A stretch of DNA of 64,000 bases from contig NW_017802824.1 of assembly GCF_001625305.1 (NCBI RefSeq), forward strand, positions 1,092,733 to 1,156,732. Reading direction: 5' to 3'. Position numbers and translations under genes: made by a program. Each line of letters begins with the position of its first letter. Position 1 is the stretch's first letter. The notes below the pieces were generated by a model, which searched no databases, was not told where the DNA came from, and worked only from the letters and a program-made list of their open reading frames with translations. Shown here piece after piece: positions 48,775-59,599 of the stretch. Source of the stretch: Branchiostoma belcheri. Its lineage: Eukaryota > Chordata > Leptocardii > Amphioxiformes > Branchiostomatidae.

Positions 48775-49171
48775 GGCCATGTTGATTTGATTATATGGAT
48801 GACATCCTCTGGGAGCCCCACAACTGATGCGCGCGTGCGAATAAAAAAAAGTTTTGCAAAAAAAAAAGTTGCTTTCATTATGAAATCTACGTGGTCATGA
48901 CGGTTGAACAAATGAGGCAGAATATGGTTTGGCGAATAATCTACTACTAGTATTTCATTTCTTTAAATTTCCGTCTTTTTTCGTTTGATTTTGGCATTCT
49001 ACGACATTGGTACGGTTTAATTTTAGATATTTTTTTTTGCAACTTACGGTATATCTTTGCTCATTTGCAACTGTTTTGTACGATTTACAGAATGGTTGAA
49101 AACTTTTTTTTTGGAAACGGCCGAAAATTCATGCGCGCGGATGTCATCCATGTAATCAAATCAACATGGCC
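48775..49171. mobile_element. Family C MITE, best-preserved copy
   Basis: Ends GGCCATGTTGATTTGATTAT and TAATCAAATCAACATGGCC, with TAA on both flanks. The interior is nearly identical to 42452-42846 (GATGCGCGCGTGCGAATAAA, TTTTGGCATTCTACGACATT). Confidence 0.93.
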
Positions 49172-49399
49172 TAATGCCTTAAGACCAGAGATCCGGCCTT
49201 GCGAAATGATTATCGGCTATAGCAACGGGTTAGTGTGTTTGTGCACCTGTCAGATAAACCCTGGTGGTGGTGTACACAACTGTCAAACACCGCACCACAG
49301 GGACAATCACCGGGTCTTTAATATCTCTAGTTAGGTAATTAAGCTCTGTAGTTATGAACTGCGATGTAATTATCCAGACATAATCTGTAGCTCAAACTA

Positions 49400-49925
49400 A
49401 TAAGGAGCTTTCATCGATGAAAGCTCCTTGCTTAAACCATAGTCTGTTTATCCGTAAACTAGTTACAAGTCCTTCTTACAGCTGCGGGTTCCGAAGCGAA
49501 AGCATTCCTCTTTTTTTACTTCACTGCTCCATATACTCCCAACATCGTGCACGCTTCCTTGACAGACTTTTACAATTGAACATCCCATTCTTAGATATTA
49601 ACAACTTTAATCCGTTAGTGCTATTGTGTATTTGTTACTCAATGGATCACCTTTACTTTCATCTAAAGTCAACTCTCAAATGCTCACTATTACACAGCTA
49701 TATCGTTCTGAACCCAAGCGATTTGATAACTGATTTATACATGTAGTTCTGTATTAATTTATAATATCTTAATAGCTTAACTCTGTTTTCTTGTTACCTG
49801 GACGTTACCCATGTGACATTATTTTGTCTTGTGCTGTAATTTTTATTTCATGTCTAGTGGTGACGTGAATATAAGCATGTTGCTTGAGTGCGTCACCACT
49901 GTGTATTGTATTGTTTGCACATTGA
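49400..49925 (+). mobile_element. 5'-truncated LINE, C-terminal ORF2 fragment and tail
   Basis: The frame ending at 49746 contains CGFRSESIPLFLLHCSIYSQHRARFL, which fits the C-x-C-G...E-x2-H-x-L-x2-C-x3-R zinc-binding end of many non-LTR retrotransposon proteins. The tail includes GAGTGCGTCACCACTGTGTATTG. A rearranged reverse copy lies at 56219-56375. Confidence 0.7.
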
Positions 49926-50559
49926 AAAAAAAGACATACTAGTAATCTTCGATTGGAGCATTGTTCAGTCACTGTATTTGTCCTAAGCTGAAAAAAATTG
50001 TAACAAATTGATAGAGAAACATTCTAATCTTCTAACATATATAATTTCGCATGTTACTGACCAAGCTCTCAGCATTAGAAATTCGTGATAGAAAATTTGG
50101 GACTTCCTTAATGCGCATTCATTACTATGAAACATTGCGACGAGAAATTGTTAAGTACAGAAACCTTAGCCTAAACGTGCCAGTTGTTTGTTTATTTGTT
50201 TACTAGGATTTTCCACAAAGTGAATGGAAGGCAAAACAGGTGGATACGCATTTCAGTGACAATACACCACTACTCTTTCTGGAGTCCTCTTGCATACATT
50301 GTAAAATACAGTTCCGGTTCGCACACCTGTGAACACATTCAGCCGTAAATTATGAGTTACATTTATGTACCTTCAGAACAAGAACACAGTGTGCAGCGAA
50401 GAGTTCAAATCAGGCTAGACGATAAATTTGTAATCCTTAGTTTGCAAGTGGATTTAGAGCTCTAGAGATAGCCAGGGGCAGCTATGCAAATCCGCATCAA
50501 TGTCTGAACAAAAGTAAGGCTAGATTGCATAGCTTGTTAACGTTAGGCCGCAACATCTG

Positions 50560-50745
50560 TTATGTAATAGTATGTTTATCTGAAGTGTAACTGGCACTGT
50601 TAACTGTTACCTGTTCCGAATTGTTAGTGTTCTTTGTTGTGAGGGCTAGCCCTTTATAATAGCCTCCGGCTAGTTGGGGATTCCTGGCTGTATACATGTA
50701 TATCTGTTTGTACAGCCTAATAAATCAAATCAAATAGGACTATTA
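50560..50745 (+). mobile_element. LINE 3' tail
   Basis: GGGCTAGCCCTTTATAATAG, then GCCTCCGGCTAG hairpin-like DNA, TTCCTGGCTGTATAC and AATAAATCAAATCAAATAGG. This layout is that of a non-LTR 3' end with a short simple tail. It abuts the 3' end of the NHL gene. From 49926 to 50560 I see nothing recognisable. Confidence 0.5.
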
Positions 50746-50777
50746 CATAATAATTAGGCGCAGGATTTCTTTTTTTT

Positions 50778-52031
50778 TTAGTCTAGGTCCTCGTTTTTGT
50801 CAGAGATGTCTGGACCGGAGTCGGAGACAAAATGGTTCGCGGATCTCTCTCTAGACGAGGCGTTGTAGAAAAGGTGGTCCAGTGAGGTTGTAGTTGTGCC
50901 CAGGCCCGTGCCGATCAGGGTCACGGAATGCCGATCGCTATCGGTTAGAGCGAACCTACCGTCGGGCACGAGCGCGACGTCCTCCGGGGAGCGTACCCCG
51001 TCCGCCTCGGTGGCCACGTACCGTCCAAACCCGTACCCCTTCCTACAGTCGAAAAGCTGAACACGTTTGTTGCCATGGTCCGCGACAACAACGTTACCAG
51101 CCCGGTCTAAGCACACTCCACGCGGGTGCTCCAGACCTCCTACCCGCGCCCCACGTGCCCCTATCCGCTTTATAAGGACGCCGTTCTCGATATCAAAAAC
51201 TTTCACACAATGTTCTCTCCAGTCGGACACGACAGCGTTCCCCTTGTCAACTGCAACATGGTACGGTAAGGGATACTTGAAGTCAACATAACATCCATAC
51301 GGGTTCGCGCAACCGTAGAAGTACAGCATGTTCATGAGCACCCCGTTCTCTCCGAGGAAGACCTTCACACATTCCCTGTCGGTAACGAATATCGTGTCCG
51401 TTTTGGGGTCCACGGCGATGCCGCACGGTCTGTGCAGGATGCCCTTCCCGAACTGCCCGACGAAGTGGCCGGTCTTCCTGAAGACGTTGACGACACTCTC
51501 CTCGGCGTCCGTGACGAGGACACCGTGGTGGAACACCGCTATGCCCCACGGGTCTGACCTGGTGTTGCCCCTGCCCGTGAAAAACCTGCGGATGAACTCT
51601 CCTTCCGGACTGAACACCTGGATCTGCTCGCTCCCCGCGTCGACGACGTAGATCTGCCCGGAGCTCGTCACCGCCACTCCCCGCGGCCGTTTCAGCTGGC
51701 CCTCCGCGCTGCCCCAGTGCCCGAAGCGGACAGGTTTCAGTTCTGCCTCCGAACCGCGCGAGTAGGACAGACGCAGAGGTTTGAGCACTTTGGAGAACGA
51801 TCGCGCGCGCGACTCGTTCCTGTTCTTGGTTCCAGGGTCGCTTGGCAGCGGCGACTTCCCTTGCTTTCCACCTGCCCTCTGTTGCGTGCTTCGTTTCACA
51901 AGAAACACTCGGTCGTCCACCACCCTCGGTAGCTTCACGCCGTTCATTCTGTACGCGTGATCCACGTCTTGTCGCCTCCTGCTGTCCATCCCGACCGCAG
52001 GCAGCGCCAGCTGTGGCTGCGCCATAACCAC
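50778..52031 (-). CDS. Intronless NHL-repeat beta-propeller protein, 417 aa
   Basis: A single uninterrupted frame of 417 codons. Residues 1-100 are basic and low in structure. From about 105 to 375 there are six NHL-type blades, each with the P-x-G-V/I-A-V ... V-x-D ... V-x-V-F pattern: RPRGVAVTSSGQIYVVDAG, DPWGIAVFHHGVLVTDAE, RPCGIAVDPKTDTIFVTDR, LPYHVAVDKGNAVVSDWR, HPRGVCLDRAGNVVVADH and SPEDVALVPDGRFALTDS. This is the six-blade propeller found at the C-terminus of TRIM2/TRIM3/TRIM71 and Brat, but RING, B-box and coiled coil are absent. NHL propellers bind RNA or protein, and which applies here is unknown. A second in-frame ATG follows two codons after the first. The gene is far more GC-rich than its surroundings and has no introns, so it may be an old retrocopy or a lineage-specific single-exon gene. 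Confidence 0.88.
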   Translation of the reverse strand: MVMAQPQLALPAVGMDSRRRQDVDHAYRMNGVKLPRVVDDRVFLVKRSTQQRAGGKQGKSPLPSDPGTKNRNESRARSFSKVLKPLRLSYSRGSEAELKPVRFGHWGSAEGQLKRPRGVAVTSSGQIYVVDAGSEQIQVFSPEGEFIRRFFTGRGNTRSDPWGIAVFHHGVLVTDAEESVVNVFRKTGHFVGQFGKGILHRPCGIAVDPKTDTIFVTDRECVKVFLGENGVLMNMLYFYGCANPYGCYVDFKYPLPYHVAVDKGNAVVSDWREHCVKVFDIENGVLIKRIGARGARVGGLEHPRGVCLDRAGNVVVADHGNKRVQLFDCRKGYGFGRYVATEADGVRSPEDVALVPDGRFALTDSDRHSVTLIGTGLGTTTTSLDHLFYNASSRERSANHFVSDSGPDISDKNEDLD

Positions 52032-52236
52032 TTCCCTGTTCCAACTAGTACGTATTTACCCATGTACCGTAACCGTTGGGAACGCCTCGGGCAGTCTCAC
52101 CAAGGCGACCTCTGTCACCAATCGAAGTGCACGTGACGGTTGATCACAACATGTTTTCACCAAGCTCGCAAACAAACAAGGCTGACTCACAGAAAAGCAA
52201 TCAGTGTCCGACAATCTAAAGGTTTTACCACGGCCC

Positions 52237-52243
52237 ATATATA
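52237..52243 (-). promoter_or_regulatory. Possible TATA box of the NHL gene
   Basis: TATATAT on the minus strand about 206 bp before the start codon, within otherwise mixed-composition DNA. Distance allows a 5' UTR of about 170 bp. Position is the only support. Confidence 0.35.
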
Positions 52244-52639
52244 CTATAGCAAACCTCCGCTCCGTGACTTGGGCGCGTCTTTGGTCTATAAATCTTGTGC
52301 GTATTATCCTGGCCCCGTCTCTATTCACCCAGACATCTCCGGCGCATGGTGCGCTGAACAAACACGCATATCTTTCACCGATGCCTGTCACACCGGCTAC
52401 GGACTACAGACTTTGAATTCTCCGCTTCCCTTCGGACGTAACGCGGGTAACTAGTCTCGAGACTGGCCCAGTCCGTAGTAACACCGTCAGGGTAGTGAGT
52501 GCGGGGAAACAAAAACCCGGGCCGGAGGTGGGGAGTATGTAAGCTGTCCTTTGTGCTACTTCGTCACGTTTGGATTTTGGAGTTAAGGCCTCTAAGCTGT
52601 TTTAGGGCCCATGGCCTCGGGTCGGCTGAAGATGAAAGG

Positions 52640-53048
52640 CAATGCGGGAAGAGCCATTTCTTAAGTCCGTAACTTTGCCTGTTCTAAAAAAAAACAACAA
52701 AAAAACTCCGAGGCTAAAGCCTGGGTACCATCCTCCGTACGTAGTCCATGGTAGCTAACGTCAATAGGGAGCCGGCGGTAACTACGGAGGACGGCAACTA
52801 GACTATCCAGGCTCCACAGAACTTTAGAATTGAGTACGGTGCAGACTCATAAATGCTGCAAAAATCAGCATGTGCCGGCTTGTTCCAAAAGTAGTCATGT
52901 ACAACCGCAAATATTAATGCGAAATACCAGCTTTGTATTCCTGTGGTTTATCAGCATTTTTTGGGACTGGACCTTTTAAATTCACCTGCTCTTAGTTTTG
53001 GGGTCTTCAATTCAGAGGATGTCATCCATAAAATTAAGTCAGTGTGGC
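52640..53048. mobile_element. Family C MITE subtype with nested family E sequence
   Basis: The right end GATGTCATCCATAAAATTAA then GTCAGTGTGGC is clear, the left end worn. Inside are AGCCTGGGTACCATCCTCCG and a decayed inverse, and GTACAACCGCAAAT with CCTGTGGTTTA. All are shared with the element at 62289-62688. Confidence 0.7.
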
Positions 53049-55007
53049 ATTACAGTCTCTAAACACTGCTACTATTGCTATAAATCTCCTTTAAACCTTC
53101 GAATCCTACACATTTGGTCTAGCTATTTTGTTCTTGACACCTGTCCTGGCGACACGACCGCAGAGCCTACAGACATTGGCACTCGCCCAACACGTCTTTG
53201 TGAAGACGTAAAATAAAGCCCGTCCAGCCCGGAGTATGTTAACAAGTTCACTCCATCAGCAGTACAATAGGGCATGTTGACACTTTGATACTATCGCAAA
53301 TTATTACCCAGTCGGAGCTTACAACTCGCCAGGAACTGTGCACACAGGCTTAATTGAATAGCACACACGTCAAACAAAAACGGCCGATCGTGATTTTAAG
53401 ATTCGCTTTCTCTGAGTGCATTTTGTGCTTTTTGATCCAACCACCAGGCGTGCGCCTTTCAGTCAGATAGGGATCACCTAGGAACGCACGTGTGCATGTA
53501 ATTCGACGAAAATCGGGCGGTAATAGGAGCCCACAGATCCTCTTGTAAACATGTTGCTCCCTTAGATAAAGCAAAGCGAAAAACAATGAGGTGTTCGAGT
53601 ACTCATGTGTGGGGTACACAAGGGGACAGTCTCAAATGTTCTGTTGACAGAGAAAACTGGCCCAGACCGTCGACAAAGATCGTAACTTCGTTTCGTGGTA
53701 ACGTAGGTACGGTGAGACTGGGTGGTAGCGGGCGTTGTGTTACATCGGCGATCGAGGAAATAGTTGTTCAAGGCAGATGTGATTGTAGACACACATTTTG
53801 AATAGAATCAATTCAATAGACGGAAACTGACAGAAAGGATACTGTTTTTATCAATCTACTTCTGCCACACAATTGTATTCTTCGAGGCTACATAATTATC
53901 TGCCTCATAGATGTCCATTATTGTATAATATTAACGCAGATAATTCTACGTTCCCAAAACGGAACAAGGGACAACAAAAGCAATGCAAACTGAATTGAAC
54001 CCTTAAACAAACCATAAGAAATATGAGTGCGAATGAGTACAGTTAGTTCACTATTAGTAAGTGCCCCCTAGCGATCTGAAACAAAACGCCATCCGTCAAA
54101 CAAACAGGCCTGTCCCTGGTGCTGAAACCAACCGTTGACATGCACACCTCGGATAGGAAACAATGTATGATAAATCATGTATAGTTTAACTTGATAAGAC
54201 TGCGCTAAATACTAGAGCCCCTCCCTAGTAATAGCTATGGCGTCTGTGTAGCACATCATATTGCCCCGAATAGTGGTTTACATATAGCCTGGGTGACGCG
54301 ATTTTTTCAGGGTTGCCGTTACAAATCGGATGGCACCCAGGCTAGTTTACATAAGCTAGTACACGTAACGTTACTAATGACAGGGGAAAACGGCACATTG
54401 GCAAGGAATTTATAACATAATAGTACATTCACAAGGAATATATATACTAGTAATGTTTCCGGAATGACCAATACGCAAATCGATCTTCAAGTTCACCACG
54501 GGTTCTCTGAGAGAACAACCAAAGTCCTTTTCATAAAAAACGATAATTCTTCCAGTTTCTGGTTTTACGACACAGCCTATGGTTGGCAGATGATGTATTT
54601 CTCAGCTATTACATCTCATTATGCCAACCAGTCAGGTTTCATTATAACCTTGCAAACAGAGTAAATCTCAAAAGTAAAATCTTCGTAAATAAAACAGAGT
54701 AAAATCAAACAAAAACGTTTTTTTCTTTCAACAAAACGTTGGTAGTATCTCTCTCTTTTGGTGGAAATAGTTTAATAGATGTTTTTTTGGGAGGATGGAC
54801 CAAACATTATAAACTTAATATTTTAATAGCGACACATTAATTTTTAAAACAAATCTTGAGTCTTTGAAAACAAAAGTACCTGTCTCTCTCTTCAGATGAA
54901 GACACATGTAAAGACTAGCCTGACTAAATCATGCTCCTAGCGGCCGGGCTGACAGTTAGCGCAGCCAGAGAGAGATTGTGAAAACACAGGCTACATGGAA
55001 GACTATA
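53049..55007. other. Intergenic stretch between the NHL and RBR genes
   Basis: 54287-54343 is a small family E palindrome (AGCCTGGGTG ... CACCCAGGCT). From 54040 on, the DNA is the left part of the tandem duplication repeated at 60170. Short frames here (for example 54464-54664) lack splice or family support. No gene seen. Confidence 0.55.
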
Positions 55008-55188
55008 GGTCAGTTTACATGGGGAAAAATCATTTGTCCTACGACGATCAACGTGCGTCCAAGATGTGTTACACAAAAATCGCCGCGTGTCGGTGGCGGG
55101 CCTGTTTACACGCTCAATCTGTCCTACGCGCCGCGCGTTGATGGTCGTAGGACAAATGCTTTTTCCCCGTGTAAATTGGCCCTCACAG
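55008..55188. mobile_element. Family K palindromic element next to the RBR copy 1 stop
   Basis: CAGTTTACATGGGGAAAAATC and ATTTGTCCTACGACGATCAACG at the left are mirrored by TTGATGGTCGTAGGACAAATGC and TTTTTCCCCGTGTAAATTG at the right. The centre is very GC-rich. Part of a relative occurs near 4436-4590. Confidence 0.8.
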
Positions 55189-55224
55189 AACGTAAGCGCG
55201 GACTGTGTTCCTCGGACATCTCAC

Positions 55225-58107
55225 TCAGTCGTCCCCGGGAATAGCTGTCTGCACGTCGGCGACCTCACACGGACTGTTGAAAGTGCCGCACTGGTAGTTA
55301 CCGAGGATGGCAGGCGTCAGGCAGATGAAACAGAACTTCTCCTCACAGATGCACGTCTGGATACAGGGAGGCAGATCAGAAATATAGACTCTATTGTGAC
55401 ACCAAACGAATTCAGAATTTCCACATACGTTACACTGCTGTAGGCGTTCAACATGGAAAAGTTCTGCTCAATTTACTTATCTTTAGAACATCGCAAAGTC
55501 AAAAGATATACCATATACAAGAAATACCGTTAAATTTTAAAGTCGAGAAGTGGCATCACAGTACAGTACCGATACCATGTGCCATCTGCCTATACTCGAG
55601 TAGTGTTGAACCGACAGTACCCTTTATGACTCTAAACCTGTAGTGATAGATCAGACAACATTAGAACCTGTAGTTAGATAACGTTACAAGTTACAACCAT
55701 CTTTGAAAGGTAAGAGTATATTACCATATGTTTGCAGGCCCTGTCATGTTCGATGAGCATACCACATGTCAGACAGGCCCTGATGGCAGGACAGCCCGGT
55801 ACGCCCACGATGGTCTTCCTGCTGCAGGTACGGAGGATCTCCAGTCGTCTGTCCTCACCCCTGCAGTCATGGTTGCCGCAGTAGCTGTTACCCGGCGTGT
55901 CCCAACTGTGCAGACAGTACCAGCAGAAGTGGTACTCCTGTCCGTCCCGTACCGTACACAGCGGACACACCACCCGCCTGCAAACATTTTTCTTTATTTA
56001 TTTCAACGTTATATTTACGGATTTGTAAAGGAAGCGTAAAGATATGAAATATGTTTACGTCGTATTTAAGCTCACTCAAAGGTGGCCTTTCAGCAGCCTT
56101 TACGAAGTCGTTAAGTGTACTGAAATATTTTCTTACCTTATTACCTTATTTACTTCTTTACATACTGTACAGAGTTTGCTTAAATGTCTGTTTTCGTGCT
56201 GTGAACAATACAATACATAGTGGTGACGCACTCAAGCAATATGCGATGTTGAGTGTAAATGGGGAAGAGAATTAAAAAATTAGGAATGCTTTCCCTTCGC
56301 TTCGGAACCCGCAGCTGCAAGAAGGACTTGTAACTAGTTTACGGATAAACAGACTATGGTTTAAGCTGCAGGTTCCGATCCGAAAGCGCGTTAATGCTTA
56401 GGTCACATTTCCAAACCGGGGCCCGGCCGGGCTGTTTGTATGAACAAAAAATTAACAATCCATATCAAGAGTATATAGATATAGTTCCCATGATTATCAT
56501 CAAAAACGTTTCTGTGTTTTGTTGACTTTTATATCGTACTTTTCGTTCCCGAAAGCTGCCCGGCCGGGCCCCGGTTTGGAAATGTGACCTCAGCATAACA
56601 GGGCACAGGCGTACCTGCAAACATTACTCATCCGCTCGCAGTAGGACTTACACCGGGGGCACTCCTGGATGCCCCTCCCCCTGCGGAGGTAGTTTTGGGA
56701 GATCATGGTCTCGAACCGCTTCTGATCGTCCTGAGAGAGATCGGCGAGGCGACGGACGTCGATGTAGGACCACTCCTCACCACAGTGGTCTCCGGTTCTC
56801 TCGCTGATGTAGGGGCACTGGAAGATGTACTTCCCTGCACTGAAATTCAAATTTTATTCGGTAAGGCTCTACCCGAATTTCGTCCTTATTACATAAGCAC
56901 ATAACGCATTAAAAGCTAATTACACTCTTTCATTGTACACATGAAACATGACAAGCACACTATTGAAACATTTCGAAATCGATTACACAAATAAAATCTA
57001 TACACAATATATACCACGTCAGATGTAGCTATACTATAACACTACTGGTGAATTGTCTTGTTATAGAATTGTCTTGTTATAGAGAACAGCGCAATGAAGG
57101 AACGAAATACTTAGTCTCTTAGTCCGGGCTTTGAAACACAAATGATAAACACTATACAGGCAGACAACAGTCTGTTCTGAAAAGTGATTATGCCTAAGAA
57201 TTAAATCAAGGGCTCGGGCTTCACATGTACATGCACTGTCATAGTTTTTTATGGTTGCATCTGGTTGGTGGCAGTCCCACGCGTATTAATTTTCGTTTAA
57301 ATAAAAAAAAACTTTTCGATTTTGCTGTAAATCGTACAAAGCAGCAATAATGAGCAAAAAATGAGCCGTGCATTGCAACAAAAATATGAGAAAACGATAG
57401 TAGAAACGATGTCTTAGAATGCCAAAGTCAGTTCCATATGAAATTTCGAAGGAATAAAATGTGATCGTAAACAAATGAAAATGAGACTATTTTTTTGCCA
57501 TACCATACTCTTGTGCATTTGTTCAACTTTCATAACCACGTAGATGTCAAAACTTTTTTGCCAAACGTTTTTTTTCGCACGCTAGCATCATTTAAGGGGG
57601 TTTCCAGAGGGTGTCATCGATATAATCAAATCAGCATGGCCTAATGATGGTCATAGCTTACAAGTTTTTACCTCAGAAGGCTCTGGCAGTAGATGTAGAG
57701 AGTCTCTGGCGTGATGGCGTGTCCACAGGACATCCTGGCCCGGGGGGTGTTGGGGTCGTCCTCCCAGCTGATCATGTCAGGTTCTTCGGTGCTCTCCACG
57801 TCTTCGGGGAGCGTCTTCAAGGAAGATGGGGTGGTGTCATTGCTGCTTCCGCCCCGCAGCCTCAAGACGACAAACAGAGTGGACTTGTCTTGTATGTTGT
57901 AGTCGGACAGACGCTTCCCCCGGCCGTACTCTAGCTGCTTGGTGGTGTACAGGACTCGCTGGCTCTCCGGAGGTATGCCGTTACTCGCGCTGATTACGTT
58001 AATGAGACGGTCCACTGTGGCATTCTGTAAGGACAGACACCTGAATCTTGGCGGACAGGCATCATCATTATTACCTTCGCCAAGAAGGTTATGTTTTCAG
58101 TAGCGTT

Positions 58108-58156
<49 letters not shown>

Positions 58157-59599
58157 TTTAGCAAGATAACTCGAGAAGCAGTGGATGGATTGGAATGAAA
58201 CTTGGTAGGCAGGTAGGTCTTCATGAGACCTACTAGAAATGATTAGATTTTGGGCCCCCAGCTGGCGGCTTTCCTAGGTACTGCAGCTGAACTTCCGGTT
58301 TTGATATCTCATTTTCTGGACATGCTAGGGTCACGAATTTTGGTTGGTAGATAGCTCTTGGGATAGGGAAGAAGTGACACGAGTTTGGGTCCTCTAACGC
58401 CTTGTTCTGAAACTGCAGGAGTATTTGTTGAAAAAAATTTGAAGGACGATAACTCAAGAACCGGTTGACGTATTGTCGTGATTTTTGGTATGTAGGTAGT
58501 TGAGGTGATGCTTGACATAATCAGACGGCAATTATGCAAATCAGGAGCTAATTTGCATAATTAAACATTAGGTAAACATTATGCATTTGCCTTGCAAATG
58601 TTGCCTTTCTAGTTATCATTAGATGGCAAATATCAGTAAAACAAGTAGTTACAAGTGAATACAAATAGCTATAATGTATTCATTTTATGTAAGAGGACCA
58701 AAAAAAGGACCGATCCCGGAACTCCTGAAAAGGAGATTTTTTCAAAGTGGGACTTGGTCCAGGATGTCTTAGAAATATTCACGGTGATTTGGTAGCTAAC
58801 AAGATCCCAACAAGATCAAGCGGGAAACTCTGTCATCCAGGTTTGAATGTTATGATGTAAATTTTCCTACATTCCTGCAGCTGTTTCTCATACTGTAAAT
58901 ACTAGTATTACGATTTTGCAGCTGGATCAAACATGGCCGATTGAGCTACCTTTGTCCAAACATAAAAGGGGACAAACAATTTTACGGTCTACAATCATTA
59001 ACCTCAGAAACATGAAAGTTTAATATCAAACTTTGAAGTGAAGTTCACAAATACCCTGTTGAGCCTTATAATAGTTGTTTTTCCTCCGAGGCCCTTGACG
59101 AAAAGTTGCCACCTTTGGTTGCCACCGTCTCTGCCCGCCACACGGTCGCCTATGTCCGCCCCATGCCCACGGTCTCCTCCGTCACGGTCCCGTCCTTCCG
59201 ACTCACCGCCCCTTCCGTCCGATTCACCGTCCCCTCCGTCCGACTCACCGCCCCTCCGTCCGACTCATCACCGCCCCGTCCGTCCGACTCATGGTACCCT
59301 CCGTCACGGTCCCCTCTGTCCGCCCCACGATCTCCTCCGTTGGACTCACCGTACCCGCCCGACTCACTGTCCTCTCTGTCCCCGTCCCCTCCATCAGACT
59401 CACGGTCCACTCCGCCACCGCCACCGTCAACTCCGTCCGACTCACCGTCCCCTCCGTCCGACTCACGACCCTCCCCGTCCCCTCCATCCGCTCCACGGTC
59501 CACTCCGTCCGACTCGCCGTCCGACTGACGATCTCCTCCGTCCACCCTACGGTTCCCTCCTTCCGCCTCGCCGTCCCCTACGTCCATATCTTCCTCCAT
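55225..59599 (-). CDS. Ubiquitin-like / RBR-type E3 ubiquitin ligase, copy 1
   Basis: Five exons: 59055-59599, 57672-58024, 56615-56839, 55725-55977 and 55225-55356. Exon 1 starts at [11 protein letters not shown] and encodes a long Asp/Gly/Ser/Glu repeat. It ends with [19 protein letters not shown], the first two strands of a ubiquitin fold. Exon 2 completes the fold ([27 protein letters not shown]) and adds the [20 protein letters not shown] segment. Exons 3-5 supply the Cys-rich RBR part: [13 protein letters not shown] and FCWYC, then [17 protein letters not shown] with [13 protein letters not shown]. The Cys of ACKHM is at the place of the catalytic RING2 cysteine. RBR ligases pass ubiquitin from an E2 through that cysteine. 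The frame breaks once in exon 1 between about 59250 and 59265 (one base short). Repaired length would be about 502 residues. Exon placement downstream is firm; the repeat-encoding start is less so. Confidence 0.82.
56219..56375 (-). mobile_element. Reverse LINE fragment related to 49400-49925
   Basis: TGGTGACGCACTCAAGCAATATG is the reverse complement of 49871-49893. TCGGAACCCGCAGCTGCAAG and AACTAGTTTACGGATAAACAGACTATGGTTTAAGC match 49425-49495 in reverse. The middle of the element is deleted. Confidence 0.75.
56395..56595. mobile_element. Family L MITE with 38-bp GC-rich inverted ends
   Basis: TGCTTAGGTCACATTTCCAA, continuing AACCGGGGCCCGGCCGGGC, is mirrored by GCCCGGCCGGGCCCCGGTTT and GGAAATGTGACCTCAGCA with one mismatch. 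TAA flanks both sides. Only about 125 bp separate the arms. It lies in the RBR copy 1 intron beside exon 3. Confidence 0.92.
57245..57641. mobile_element. Family C MITE in RBR copy 1
   Basis: The right end GTGTCATCGATATAATCAAA then TCAGCATGGCC is followed by TAA. The interior has the reversed GTAAATCGTACAAAG and GAATGCCAAAGTCAG segments. The left end is worn. It stops 30 bp from the donor of exon 2. Confidence 0.7.
58107..58154 (+). repeat. (GT)n microsatellite
   Basis: About 22 GT units after GTCTGTGTGT, in the intron between RBR copy 1 exons 1 and 2. A dispersed repeat (AACTCGAGAAGCAGTGGATG to CTGGACATGCTAGGGTCACG) follows to about 58340 and is shared with 31500-31640. Confidence 0.95.
59157..59530 (-). 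repeat. Imperfect 15-21 bp GC-rich minisatellite inside RBR exon 1
   Basis: On the plus strand units like CCGTCCCCTCCGTCCGACTCA recur about twenty times with variation. Stop codons are rare in every frame, so several long false frames exist. In the gene's frame the units read as Ser-Asp-Gly-Gly-Asp-Gly-Glu. Confidence 0.85.

Noticed and set aside
51283-52044. 253-codon minus-strand frame overlapping the NHL gene
   Set aside because: It is an out-of-frame shadow of the GC-rich NHL reading frame, rich in Arg/Gly/Ala without domains.
54464-54664. 66-codon plus-strand frame
   Set aside because: It sits in duplicated non-coding flank DNA; the equivalent at about 60670 is not open, so it is not conserved.
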